From Streptomyces tsukubensis (lineage in GTDB: Bacteria; Actinomycetota; Actinomycetes; Streptomycetales; Streptomycetaceae), in contig NZ_CP020700.1 of the NCBI RefSeq assembly GCF_003932715.1, forward strand, positions 4,610,501 to 4,674,500: a DNA stretch of 64,000 bases, given 5' to 3'. The notes under the pieces are model-generated. The model worked only from the letters and a program-made list of their open reading frames with translations, was not told the origin of the DNA and ran no database searches. Of the stretch, positions 26,021 through 38,824 are shown piece by piece. Position numbers and translations under genes: made by a program. Position 1 is the first letter of the stretch. The number at the start of each line of letters is the position of its first letter.

Positions 26021-26830
26021 ATGACCCAGACAGTCGCAGTCCTCGGCACCGGCAAGATCGGCGAAGCCCTTCTCAGCGGAATGATCCGCGGGGGCTGGCG
26101 GCCGGCCGATCTGCTGGTCACCACCCGCCGCACCGACCGCGCCGAGGAGCTCCGCACCCGCTACGGAGTCGAACCCGTCACCAACCTCGAAGCCGCCAAA
26201 CGGGCCGACACCCTCATCCTGGCCGTCAAGCCCCAGGACATGGGCAAGCTCCTCGACGAACTGAGCCCCCATCTCACCCCCGACCGCCTGGTCATCAGCG
26301 CCGCCGCGGGTATCACCACCTCCTTCATCGAGGAGCGCCTCGGCGCCGGCACCCCCGTGGTCCGTGTCATGCCCAACACCCCCGTACTCGTCGACGAAGG
26401 CATGTCCGTCATCTCCGCCGGGCACCACGCCTCACCCGGACACCTCGCCCACACCGAGGAGATCTTCGGCAGCGTCGGCAAGACCCTCCGTGTCCCCGAG
26501 TCCCAGCAGGACGCGGCCACCGCCCTCTCCGGCTCGGGCCCCGCGTACTTCTACTTCCTCGTCGAGGCCATGACCGACGCGGGCATCCTCCTCGGCCTGC
26601 CCCGCGCCCAGGCCCACGACCTCATCGTCCAGGCCGCCATCGGCGCCGCGGTCATGCTCCGCGACAGCGGCGAGCACCCCGTCAAACTCCGTGAAGCAGT
26701 CACCTCCCCCGCGGGCACCACCATCAGCGCCATCCGCGAACTCGAAAACCACGGCGTCCGTGCCGCCCTGATCGCCGCCCTCGAAGCCGCCCGCGACCGC
26801 AGCCGCGAACTCGCCTCCGGCAACGGCTGA
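26021..26830 (+). CDS. proC: Pyrroline-5-carboxylate reductase ProC
   Basis: Last step of proline synthesis: NAD(P)H-dependent reduction of 1-pyrroline-5-carboxylate. 269 residues, the normal length. The Rossmann motif is VAVLGTGKIGEALLSGM at the N-terminus. Conserved segments include LAVKPQ, SAAAGI, RVMPNTP and SGSGPAYFYFLVEAM, and the C-terminal signature REAVTSPAGTTISAIRELE is the P5CR hallmark. The ATG at 26021 sits 8 nt after AGAG and matches the family start. It stands alone between the ABC transporter and trpS. Confidence 0.98.
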   Translation: MTQTVAVLGTGKIGEALLSGMIRGGWRPADLLVTTRRTDRAEELRTRYGVEPVTNLEAAKRADTLILAVKPQDMGKLLDELSPHLTPDRLVISAAAGITTSFIEERLGAGTPVVRVMPNTPVLVDEGMSVISAGHHASPGHLAHTEEIFGSVGKTLRVPESQQDAATALSGSGPAYFYFLVEAMTDAGILLGLPRAQAHDLIVQAAIGAAVMLRDSGEHPVKLREAVTSPAGTTISAIRELENHGVRAALIAALEAARDRSRELASGNG

Positions 26831-26841
26831 CCACCCACCCC

Positions 26842-26875
26842 CGTCGGTGGCCGTGCCCACCCACGGCCACCGACG
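26842..26875. terminator. Terminator hairpin between proC and trpS
   Basis: Perfect 14-bp stem (CGTCGGTGGCCGTG and its complement) with a 6-nt loop; lies between convergent genes and can act in both directions. Confidence 0.85.
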
Positions 26876-26890
26876 AGGAGAGGCTCCAGC

Positions 26891-26939
26891 CGACTACCAA
26901 CTACCGACTATCGGCTACCGGCTACTTGCTACCGACCAG
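26891..26939. repeat. Seven degenerate 7-bp tandem repeats at the trpS 3' end
   Basis: Units CGACTAC, CAACTAC, CGACTAT, CGGCTAC, CGGCTAC, TTGCTAC, CGACCAG. The array contains the trpS stop codon and its last codons. Confidence 0.75.
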
Positions 26940-27938
26940 CGACGGCCGCGGCAGCAGCCCGACCGCCGCATACGCCGCGTCCACTCGCGGCCGGGCCAGC
27001 TCTCCGGCCCGCTCAGCCCCCTTCCTCAGCACCTCGTCGACGTATCCCGGATCCGCCGCCAGCTCCGCATGCCGCTCCCGCACCGGCCTCAGCAGCTCCA
27101 CCACCGCATCCGCGGTATCCCGCTTCAGCGCCCCGTACGACTCGTATACACCGGCCAGCTCCTCCGGGTTCCCACCCGAACAGGCGGAGAGAATCTCCAG
27201 CAGATTCGCCACCCCCGGACTGGTCTCACGATCGTGGACGACCTCGGTCCCGCTGTCGGTGACCGCGCGCATGACCTTCCGCCGCACCTGGTCCGGATCG
27301 TCGAGCAGATAGACGATCCCCGCCCCCGAATCGTGCGACTTCCCCATCTTCGACGTCGGGTCCTGCAGGTCCATCACCCGAGCCGCCACCCCCGGATGCA
27401 CCGCCTTCGGCACGGTGAACGTATGCCCGTACCGCTGGTTGAACCGCACCGCCAGATCCCGGGTCAGCTCCACGTGCTGCGCCTGGTCGTCCCCGACCGG
27501 CACCTCGTCCGTCCCGTAGACCAGGATGTCCGCCGCCATCAGCACGGGATACGTCAGCAGCGACAGCCGCACGCTCTCCCCGGACCGGAGCGCGAGCGCG
27601 CTCTTCTCCTTGTACTGGATCATCCGCCGCAGCTCCCCGTCGGAAGCCGTGCACTCCAGCAGGTACGACAACCGGGTGTGCTCGTCCACATGACTCTGTA
27701 CGAAAACGGTGCACAGCTCCGGGGCCAGCCCCGCCGCCAGCAGCAGCGTCGCCGTCTGCCGGCTGAGCCGCCGCACCCTCGCCGGATCGTGCGCCACGGT
27801 CAGCGCATGCAGGTCGACCACGCAGAAGAGCCCGTCCGCCCGGTGCTGGTCGCTCTCCACCCAGCGGCGCATGGCCCCCAGGTAGTTCCCCAGCGTCAGA
27901 TGCCCCGTGGGCTTCACCCCACTGAAGATCCGTGTCAT
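26922..27938 (-). CDS. trpS: Tryptophanyl-tRNA synthetase
   Basis: Class I aminoacyl-tRNA synthetase charging tRNA-Trp. 338 residues. The HIGH-like motif is TGHLTLGNYLG (residues 11-21) and the KMSKS-like motif is SKMGKS (~195). GTDEVPVGDDQAQHVELTRD is the conserved tryptophan/tRNA-side segment. Streptomyces often carry two TrpRS genes. By neighbourhood (next to proC) and by its Trp-Trp leader, this should be the inducible, indolmycin-resistant type described in S. coelicolor, but sequence alone does not prove drug resistance. GAGGAG lies 7 nt upstream of the ATG. Confidence 0.95.
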   Translation of the reverse strand: MTRIFSGVKPTGHLTLGNYLGAMRRWVESDQHRADGLFCVVDLHALTVAHDPARVRRLSRQTATLLLAAGLAPELCTVFVQSHVDEHTRLSYLLECTASDGELRRMIQYKEKSALALRSGESVRLSLLTYPVLMAADILVYGTDEVPVGDDQAQHVELTRDLAVRFNQRYGHTFTVPKAVHPGVAARVMDLQDPTSKMGKSHDSGAGIVYLLDDPDQVRRKVMRAVTDSGTEVVHDRETSPGVANLLEILSACSGGNPEELAGVYESYGALKRDTADAVVELLRPVRERHAELAADPGYVDEVLRKGAERAGELARPRVDAAYAAVGLLPRPSLVGSK

Positions 27939-28012
27939 CGCCGTTCTCCTCTCCCTCGTCTCCGTGGGACCACCGCCCCGGCGGCCCGGCTCCCGGAGGG
28001 GGAGAAACGACT

Positions 28013-28066
28013 ACGGCCGCCGAAGCGGCGGCCGTGATGCAGTACGTGCGCAGTTGGCGGCCGCCG
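28013..28066 (-). promoter_or_regulatory. Transcription attenuator of trpS
   Basis: On the minus strand, a 10-bp stem with a 3-nt loop (28035-28013; ACGGCCGCCG/CGGCGGCCGT) followed by a T-containing stretch forms an intrinsic-terminator-like hairpin. Just upstream (28066-28058) CGGCGGCCG is exactly complementary to the left arm of that hairpin (CGGCCGCCG), giving a mutually exclusive antiterminator. The leader's last codons (GGCCCGCC) can pair imperfectly with the same element. This is the classical 1:2/2:3/3:4 attenuation logic. Confidence 0.85.
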
Positions 28067-28108
28067 TCAGGCGGGCCACCACTGAAGAAGGCACGTACGC
28101 GTTGTCAT
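28067..28108 (-). CDS. trpS leader peptide (MTTRTCLLQWWPA)
   Basis: Thirteen-codon reading frame upstream of trpS, ATG at 28108 and TGA at 28069-28067, with two adjacent Trp codons at positions 10-11 (28081-28076). Its end abuts the antiterminator segment. When charged tRNA-Trp is scarce, ribosomes should stall at the Trp pair and favour antitermination, inducing trpS. A TACGCT element (28121-28116) about 7 nt before the ATG suggests that the leader mRNA starts at the ATG itself. Ribosome-mediated attenuation of this kind has been reported for the auxiliary trpS of S. coelicolor. Confidence 0.85.
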   Translation of the reverse strand: MTTRTCLLQWWPA

Positions 28109-28139
28109 GGGCAGGAGCGTAGGGCACCCGACCCCGGGT

Positions 28140-28169
28140 TTGACAGTGGGCACGGCGACTCCGTAGTGT
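28140..28169 (+). promoter_or_regulatory. rRNA operon upstream promoter
   Basis: TTGACA (28140-28145), 18-nt spacer, TAGTGT (28164-28169): a strong vegetative promoter reading towards 16S. It overlaps the start region of the divergent trpS leader. Confidence 0.75.
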
Positions 28170-28345
28170 TCTCCGAGTTGCCCGACGAGAGCGCCGACTC
28201 CGGTTGGTCCCCGGGCAGCCATTCCGCAAGACCACACGACGAACGAGCGACAGTCTCTGTCGCCCGCTTTTCGATGTGTTTTACGGAATGAGGAATCGCG
28301 TTCGACAGGACGCAGACCCGATTAGCTTCGGAGAAAAGATTCCGC

Positions 28346-28434
28346 TAGAGTTTGAAACGTCGGAACGGCCGCAGGGCCGGAAAGACAAACCCGAGTTTCG
28401 ACCGGGAATCAGGCCCGAAAGGATCTGATAGAGT
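28346..28434 (+). promoter_or_regulatory. Additional rrn promoter -10 elements
   Basis: Two TAGAGT boxes (28346-28351 and 28429-28434), each followed by a similar G/A-rich word (TTTGAAACG, CGGAAACG). Streptomyces rrn operons have several tandem promoters; the -35 boxes are not clear to me. Confidence 0.5.
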
Positions 28435-28688
28435 CGGAAACGCAAGACCGAAGGGAAAAGCCCGGAGGGCCTGGTGAAAAGGGCCTGAAGGAAGCGTCCG
28501 TTCCTTGAGAACTCAACAGCGTGCCAAAAATCAACGCCAGATTAGTTGATACCCCGTTCCCGAGCCCTTGTGGCTGGGGGATGAGGTTCCTTTGAAGAAA
28601 CACATACAGCGAGGACGCTGTGGACGGTCGGATTATTCCTCCGGCTGTCCCGCTCTCGTGATGTGTGGACCCGATTACGGGTAAACAT
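28435..28688 (+). other. Pre-16S leader
   Basis: Transcribed leader between the last promoter and mature 16S rRNA. It holds a boxA-like stretch (TTGAGAACTCAAC, 28505-28517) and the upstream arm of the 16S processing stem (28520-28536). This arm is nearly complementary to 30302-30319 downstream of 16S (CGTGCC... / ...GGCACACG with small bulges). Confidence 0.6.
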
Positions 28689-33652
<4,964 letters not shown>

Positions 33653-33658
33653 CATATT

Positions 33659-33675
33659 TGCTCGCGTCCACTGTG
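33659..33675 (+). other. 23S processing stem, downstream arm
   Basis: TGCTCGCGTCCACTGTG is the exact reverse complement of 30507-30523 before 23S; the 17-bp stem is the expected RNase III site for pre-23S. Confidence 0.9.
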
Positions 33676-33726
33676 TTAGTTCTGAGGCAACGACCGTGTT
33701 GATTCCGGTTTGTTTGTTTCATAGTG

Positions 33727-33844
33727 TTTCGGTGGTTATTGCGTTAGGGAAACGCCCGGTTACATTCCGAACCCGGAAGCTAAGCCTTTCAGCGCCGATG
33801 GTACTGCAGGGGGGACCCTGTGGGAGAGTAGGACGCCGCCGAAC
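33727..33844 (+). rRNA. rrf: 5S ribosomal RNA
   Basis: About 118 nt, starting GTTTCGGTGGTTATTGCG and ending ACGCCGCCGAAC, so that the two ends pair. The conserved CCGAACCCGGAAGCTAAGCC loop region is present. Third gene of the operon, 74 nt after 23S. Confidence 0.98.
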
Positions 33845-33857
33845 AATTTTTGATGGG

Positions 33858-33884
33858 AAGGCCCCGCACACTGTGCGGGGCCTT
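33858..33884 (+). terminator. rRNA operon terminator
   Basis: Perfect 12-bp stem AAGGCCCCGCAC / GTGCGGGGCCTT with a 3-nt loop and following T-rich sequence, 14 nt after 5S. Confidence 0.95.
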
Positions 33885-33959
33885 TCTGCATTTCCAGGCA
33901 AGTATTCCGGCAGATCTTCCGGACCGGAGGCCCTCAGGGTCGGCTTCTAGGCTGGACGC

Positions 33960-34610
33960 ATGACCTACGACCTGATCATCTTCGACAACGACGGAGTACT
34001 CGTCGACAGCGAGCCGGTGGCCAACGCCATCCTCGCCGGGTATCTGACGGAGCTGGGGCATCCCACCACGTACGAGGACTCGCTGCGGGACTACATGGGC
34101 GCCGCGGTGCACCGCGTACACGACCTGGTCAGGGAACGGACCGGGCAGCGGCTGCCCCCGGAGTTCGACGAGACCCTGCACGAGCGGACCTTCGCCGCCT
34201 TCGAGCGGGAGCTGGAGACCGTCGACGGAGTGACCGACGTACTGGGCGCACTGTCGGCCGCCCAGGTGCCGTACTGCCTCGCCTCCTCCGGAACGCATCA
34301 GCGGATCCGGGTCGGGCACCGGAAGACCGGGCTCGACCTCTGGTTCCCCCAAGAGATCGTGTTCAGCGCCCAGGACGTCGGCCGGGGCAAGCCGGCCCCG
34401 GACCTCTTCCTGCACGCCGCCGAGCGCATGGGAATCGCGCCCGAGCGGTGCGCGGTCGTCGAGGACAGCGCGCTGGGCGTCCGCGCCGCGGTCGCGGCCG
34501 GAATGGACGTCTACGCCTTCACCGCGATGACGCCCGCCGCCGCACTCCAAGGCGCCACCGGCTACTTCGCGTCGATGAAGGAACTCCCGGAACTGCTCGG
34601 CCTGCGCTGA
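33960..34610 (+). CDS. HAD-superfamily hydrolase (beta-phosphoglucomutase-like)
   Basis: 216-residue HAD phosphatase/mutase. Motif I is FDNDGVLVDSEP (nucleophile Asp9 and acid/base Asp11), motif II ASSGTHQRI (~105), motif III Lys in GRGKPAPDLF, and motif IV VVEDSALGVRAAVAAGM. The sequence reads DND rather than the commoner DLD/DFD, which still keeps both catalytic aspartates. The alpha-helical cap between motifs I and II is subtype C1. Substrate unknown: a phosphosugar or phosphoglycolate is typical. It lies just downstream of the rRNA terminator. Confidence 0.92.
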   Translation: MTYDLIIFDNDGVLVDSEPVANAILAGYLTELGHPTTYEDSLRDYMGAAVHRVHDLVRERTGQRLPPEFDETLHERTFAAFERELETVDGVTDVLGALSAAQVPYCLASSGTHQRIRVGHRKTGLDLWFPQEIVFSAQDVGRGKPAPDLFLHAAERMGIAPERCAVVEDSALGVRAAVAAGMDVYAFTAMTPAAALQGATGYFASMKELPELLGLR

Positions 34611-34662
34611 CACGAGCCGACCGGGTCGGTGACCGCCGGACGGGCCGGATACGGTGGCGGGC

Positions 34663-35838
34663 ATGAGCGGCCGGGCGATGCTGATGTGGGACGAGGCGGT
34701 AACGGCGTACGACTTCGGGGACGGCCATCCCATGGACCCCGTACGACTCGCGCTGACCATGGGCCTGGTACGGGACCTCGGGCTCGACCGTGCCGTCGAC
34801 GTCGTCGCCGCCAGACCGGCCGGGGACTCCACGCTCCGGCTCGTCCACCGGGCGGACTACGTGGCCGCCGTACGGGCCGCATCGGCGGATCCCCGTACGG
34901 CGGACCAGGCCTACGGGCTCGGTACGGTCGACGACCCCGCCTTCGCCGGAATGCACGAAGCCTCCGCGCTGATCGCCGGGCAGTCCGTGGCCGCAGCCGA
35001 GGCCCTCTGGCGCGGGGACACCGCGCACGCCGTGAACTTCACCGGCGGACTGCACCACGCGATGGCCGGCTCCGCGGCCGGATTCTGCATCTACAACGAC
35101 GCCTCCCTCGCCATCGCCCGGCTGCTCGAACTCGGCGCCGAACGCGTGGCGTACGTCGATATGGACGTCCACCACGGAGACGGCGTACAGGCCGCTTTCT
35201 GGGGAGATCCGCGCGTACTGACGATCTCCCTGCACGAACACCCGAGGACCCTCTTCCCCGGCACCGGTTGGCCCGAGGAGACCGGGGCCGGAGGGGTCGC
35301 GGAAGGCGGGGCGGTCAATGTGGCGCTGCCGCCGGGCACGGGCGACGAGGGCTGGCTGCGGGCCTTTCACGCCGTGGTACCCGAACTCCTGGCCGACTTC
35401 CGGCCCCAGGTGCTGGTCACCCAGCACGGAGCCGATACGCACTTCGAGGACCCGCTGGCGCATCTCGCGGTATCACTGGACGCCCAGCGCCTCGTCCAGG
35501 AGGCCTGCCACGCGCTGGCGCACGAACACGCCGAGGACGGGCGGTGGCTGGCACTCGGCGGCGGCGGGTACGCCGTCGTGGACGTCGTCCCGCGCTCCTG
35601 GACGCATCTCGTGGGGATCGCCGCGCACGCGCCCGTCGACCCGGAAGCGATGGTGCCGCAGGAGTGGCGGGACCGGGTGTACGCGCTGACGCGGCAGCCC
35701 GGGCCCCGGCGGATGACGGACGGGCGGACACCGCAGTGGCGGGACTGGGACGCCGGATACGACCCCGCCGACCGGCTGGACCAGGCCGTGCTGGCGACGC
35801 GGCGGGCCGTGTTCCCGCTGCGGGGGCTCCTTCCGTAA
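34663..35838 (+). CDS. AcuC-like histone-deacetylase-family hydrolase
   Basis: 391 residues of the arginase/deacetylase fold, a zinc amidohydrolase likely to deacetylate proteins (acetyl-CoA synthetase in the AcuC case) or small amides. The signature elements are GGLHHAMAGSAAGFCIYND (~127-145, the paired catalytic His), DMDVHHGDGVQ (zinc Asp and His, ~168-178), QHGADTHFEDPL (second zinc Asp) and GGGGY near 305 with the transition-state Tyr. The ATG at 34663 is preferred to GTG at 34654. It lies 52 nt after the HAD gene and is probably independent. Confidence 0.9.
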   Translation: MSGRAMLMWDEAVTAYDFGDGHPMDPVRLALTMGLVRDLGLDRAVDVVAARPAGDSTLRLVHRADYVAAVRAASADPRTADQAYGLGTVDDPAFAGMHEASALIAGQSVAAAEALWRGDTAHAVNFTGGLHHAMAGSAAGFCIYNDASLAIARLLELGAERVAYVDMDVHHGDGVQAAFWGDPRVLTISLHEHPRTLFPGTGWPEETGAGGVAEGGAVNVALPPGTGDEGWLRAFHAVVPELLADFRPQVLVTQHGADTHFEDPLAHLAVSLDAQRLVQEACHALAHEHAEDGRWLALGGGGYAVVDVVPRSWTHLVGIAAHAPVDPEAMVPQEWRDRVYALTRQPGPRRMTDGRTPQWRDWDAGYDPADRLDQAVLATRRAVFPLRGLLP

Positions 35839-36072
35839 CCGGTGCAGTATGCCGAGTCCGCGCAGCGGTGCCGTACGCCCGTCCCGTACGCCGGGACGGG
35901 CCGCGGCCCGCACACCGCCCCGAAACGCGGCATTCGGCCGCCCGCCGGGTCCGTGCTGTGCGGAGGAAGGCGTGAAAAGGGCTTCTACGGGGCCGTGTTG
36001 GGCCGAACGCGGGACCCGGGCGGGGAAACCCCGCCGACCGCCCCGCGCTGCGGCAGCCTCGTCCCTGTGGCG

Positions 36073-36885
36073 ATGAGTCGAAGGGCACTGCGGGCCCATC
36101 TGGTGGCCGCCGGACTGGCCGGCACCGTCGCGACGAGCCGCGAGAACAGCCTCCGCCGGTACCGGCTGTTCGCCGCGGGCGACCCCCGGGCCAGGCTCGG
36201 GCTCGTCCCCGAACGCGACTGGACCGAACGCGACCTGCTCGCGCTGATGGCCGAACGGTGCGGGGTGCCCGCCGATCCGGGCCGGGTCTCCGGGCCCGAG
36301 ACCATCGACCCCGACCGGACGCTCGACGCACTGGACGCCTTCTCCGGAGAGCTCGCTTCCGTCGCCGCACGGCGGGGCGCCGTCCTGTTCGGAACCGGCC
36401 ATCCCCATCGGCTCCTGCGGTTTTACGGCGGCCTCGCAGACGCTTTGTCGGCGGCGGGCTGTCTCGTACTCACACCCGCGCAGGGCAGAAGTGTCGACAT
36501 AACGACCCGGTTCGGCGTACGTCAGGGCACGCTCGCGTACGTACAAGGGGTCGCGCTGGTGCGGGAAGACGGCGCACGGGGCGCAGTGGCGGGAACCGGC
36601 GCACACACCCACTCGCCGCTGCCGCTGCGGCTGGCTCTGGAGGGCCTGGTGGCCGCAGGGGGGCCGTTGCCCGATCTGGTCGTAGGGGACCACGGCTGGG
36701 TCTGCGGGGCTGGTCAGCTGGGTTTTCCGGCCATCGGCCCGGCGGACGCCGACGATCCGGCCGTCTTCGTGGGCGAGGCGGAAGGCCGGATCGCCGTCGC
36801 GGTGCCGCTCGACGACGCCGTACGGTCGGCGCATTACCGGCCCCTCATGCGCTATGTACTCAAACGCGCCTGTCTGTCAGGTTAG
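36073..36885 (+). CDS. Conserved actinobacterial protein annotated as phosphatase
   Basis: 270 residues. I recognise this as a conserved Streptomyces protein usually labelled phosphatase, but no standard phosphatase motif is evident. Notable conserved stretches are VATSRENSLRRYRLF, LFGTGHPHRLLRFYGGLADA (~117-136), THSPLPLRLALE and DLVVGDHGWVCGAGQLG, with His/Asp residues that could bind metal. A GTG two codons upstream (36067) is an alternative start. It precedes the small HTH gene by ~130 nt. Catalytic role uncertain. Confidence 0.75.
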   Translation: MSRRALRAHLVAAGLAGTVATSRENSLRRYRLFAAGDPRARLGLVPERDWTERDLLALMAERCGVPADPGRVSGPETIDPDRTLDALDAFSGELASVAARRGAVLFGTGHPHRLLRFYGGLADALSAAGCLVLTPAQGRSVDITTRFGVRQGTLAYVQGVALVREDGARGAVAGTGAHTHSPLPLRLALEGLVAAGGPLPDLVVGDHGWVCGAGQLGFPAIGPADADDPAVFVGEAEGRIAVAVPLDDAVRSAHYRPLMRYVLKRACLSG

Positions 36886-37013
36886 GCCGCCGTTGGCTGC
36901 TCCTCTTCCCCACTCGTACCACGCGCCCCTAGTCTGGGGAGTGAGCGCACAGCGACGAAGAGTCACCGGAGGGGAAGCCGGTGGGCGTCATGTGCGGAAG
37001 GTACAGGTGGGTC

Positions 37014-37226
37014 ATGGCTGCTGGCAGCGAGAGGCCTCTCAACGAGGTCAAGTTCCTTACCGTGGCGGAAGTCGCCTCGGTGATGCGGGTGTCGAAAATG
37101 ACTGTGTACCGGCTGGTGCACAGCGGGCATCTGCCGGCGATCCGGGTGGGGAGGTCCTTCCGAGTTCCGGAGCAAGCGGTGCACGAGTATCTCCGCGAAT
37201 CCTTCGTGGGGGTCGAATCCGCTTAG
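37014..37226 (+). CDS. bdtA: Small excisionase-type HTH regulator (BdtA-like)
   Basis: 70-residue DNA-binding protein consisting almost only of a MerR/excisionase-type winged helix: FLTVAEVASVMRVSKMTVYR then HLPAIRVGRSFRVPEQAVHEYL. Sequence and genomic position match the gene I know from S. coelicolor as bdtA, a reported target of the developmental repressor BldD; the symbol is given on that memory. The start at 37014 is chosen because AGGTGG lies just upstream and the homologue begins MAA. No BldD site could be assigned with confidence in the upstream 128 nt. Confidence 0.82.
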   Translation: MAAGSERPLNEVKFLTVAEVASVMRVSKMTVYRLVHSGHLPAIRVGRSFRVPEQAVHEYLRESFVGVESA

Positions 37227-37234
37227 CGGGAAGT

Positions 37235-37253
37235 CCCGCAGGCGACCTGCGGG
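37235..37253 (+). terminator. Terminator-like hairpin after bdtA
   Basis: Perfect 8-bp stem CCCGCAGG/CCTGCGGG with a 3-nt loop, 9 nt after the stop. Confidence 0.7.
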
Positions 37254-37390
37254 AGTCCCGCGGGTGCCGGCGGAGCATGCGGCGACCCTCGGATTACGGG
37301 CTCGGAGCTCGGGCGGGTAGGCTAGGCCGACGTAGGTCGTGTGGGCCCAGACGCCCCGCACCGAGTGAAGAGAAGTGAGCGAGGGTAGTC

Positions 37391-37489
37391 GTGGGCTCTG
37401 TTATCAAGAAGCGGCGCAAGCGGATGGCCAAGAAGAAGCACCGCAAGCTGCTCAAGCGCACCCGCGTTCAGCGTCGTAACAAGAAGTAA
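37391..37489 (+). CDS. Ribosomal protein bS22 (AURKAIP1/COX24 domain)
   Basis: 32-residue, extremely basic protein ([20 protein letters not shown]...NKK), GTG start, TAA stop. This is the small actinobacterial 30S protein bS22, first seen in mycobacterial ribosome structures. It is related to the mitochondrial AURKAIP1/COX24 domain. Easily missed because of its size. A strong hairpin follows (37527-37559). No nearby ribosomal genes. Confidence 0.92.
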   Translation: MGSVIKKRRKRMAKKKHRKLLKRTRVQRRNKK

Positions 37490-37526
37490 AGCTTCAACGA
37501 CGGCTGTACGTGTTGTACGTATCACC

Positions 37527-37559
37527 GTGGCCCTCCCGCCCTTGTGGCAGGAGGGCCAC
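37527..37559 (+). terminator. Terminator hairpin after bS22 gene
   Basis: 13-14 bp stem starting GTGGCCCTCC with one mismatch and a 5-nt loop, 38 nt after the bS22 stop. Confidence 0.85.
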
Positions 37560-37736
37560 AGTGTTTCCCGGGTGTGCCCGGACGCGTTTCGGGGTCGGCA
37601 TGCCCCCGGATGCGCGCCGCGGAACAGAAGGGGACCGGTCCGGACATCCCCCGGCAACGCCGAGCCGCTACCGTGGCGTCTGAACGTGTGAACGCATTCA
37701 TCTGATGTTCGAGACGGCCGAGGGAAGGCGCTGATC

Positions 37737-38810
37737 TTGGGGAAGGTCGTGCTCGTGACCGGGGCCGCCCGGCAGCTCGGCGGCCGTCTGGTGCGCAGCC
37801 TGCGGCGGGACGCCCGGATCGACCGGGTGATCGCCGTCGACGCGGTGGTGCCCGAGCACGGTCTCGGCGGCGCGGAGTTCGTCCGTACGGATATCCGGCA
37901 GCCCGCGATAGGACGGGTCCTGGCCGAACACGGGGTCGACACGGTCGTCCATCTCGATGTCACCGGCACCCCGCTGGGCGCGGGCGGCCGGACGGCCGTC
38001 AAGGAGACCAACGTCATCGGCACGATGCAGCTCCTCGGCGCCTGCCAGAAAACGCCCACGGTCCGGCGGCTGGTGGTCAAGTCGAGTACGAGCGTCTACG
38101 GCTCCGCACCCCGCGATCCGGCGGTCTTCACCGAGACCACCCCGCCCAAATCCCTGCCGAGCGGTGGCTTCGCGAAGGACGCCGTGGAGGTCGAGGGATA
38201 TGTCCGGGGCTTCGCCCGGCGCCGTCCCGACGTCGCGGTCTGTGTGCTGAGGTTCGCCAATATCCTCGGGCCGGGCGCCGACTCCCCGCTGGCCGAGTTC
38301 CTGTCGCTGCCGGTGCTGCCGACGGTGTTCGGCTACGACCCGCGGCTCCAGTTCGTCCACGAGGACGATGTGATCGACGTCCTGCTGCTCGCGCTGCGCG
38401 AACCGCGCCGGGCCACCCTGAACAGCGGCACCTTCAATATCGCGGGCGACGGGGTGCTGCTGCTGTCGCAGTGCTCACGGCGGCTGGGGCGGCCGACCCT
38501 GCCGGTGCCGCTGCCCGCCGTCACCTGGGTGGGCTCCGCGTTGCGTACGGTGGGGGTCACGGACTTCTCGCCCGAGCAGATCCGGCTGCTGACCCACGGC
38601 CGGGTGGTCAGCACCGAGCAGATGCGCCGCACCCTGGGGTTCACCCCCCGCTACACCACCCCGGAGACCTTCGCCGACTTCGCCCGCGCCCGTGGGGCCG
38701 GTCCGTTGCCGCCGCAGACGCTGGCACGGGCGGTCGACCGGGTGGGGGAGGCGCTGGGGGCCCGCCGGGCCGGGCCGGCGGCGGCCCCGACGCAGAGCGA
38801 CGCCGGATAA
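37737..38810 (+). CDS. NAD-dependent epimerase/dehydratase family protein
   Basis: 357-residue extended SDR protein. The NAD motif is VLVTGAARQLGGRLVRSL (TGXXXXXG form, residues 5-22). The catalytic Ser/Tyr region is KSSTSVYGSAP; the usual Tyr-XXX-Lys is not clear because the sequence reads SGGFAKDAVEVEGYV, so activity may be altered. FAD/NAD-sugar epimerase-like C-terminal region. Start codon TTG at 37737 with GAAGG 7 nt upstream; the glycine-rich motif follows at once. Only 14 nt separate it from the acyltransferase gene, so the pair is probably one operon, perhaps in envelope lipid metabolism. Confidence 0.85.
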   Translation: MGKVVLVTGAARQLGGRLVRSLRRDARIDRVIAVDAVVPEHGLGGAEFVRTDIRQPAIGRVLAEHGVDTVVHLDVTGTPLGAGGRTAVKETNVIGTMQLLGACQKTPTVRRLVVKSSTSVYGSAPRDPAVFTETTPPKSLPSGGFAKDAVEVEGYVRGFARRRPDVAVCVLRFANILGPGADSPLAEFLSLPVLPTVFGYDPRLQFVHEDDVIDVLLLALREPRRATLNSGTFNIAGDGVLLLSQCSRRLGRPTLPVPLPAVTWVGSALRTVGVTDFSPEQIRLLTHGRVVSTEQMRRTLGFTPRYTTPETFADFARARGAGPLPPQTLARAVDRVGEALGARRAGPAAAPTQSDAG

Positions 38811-38824
38811 GGAGCGCACCCACG

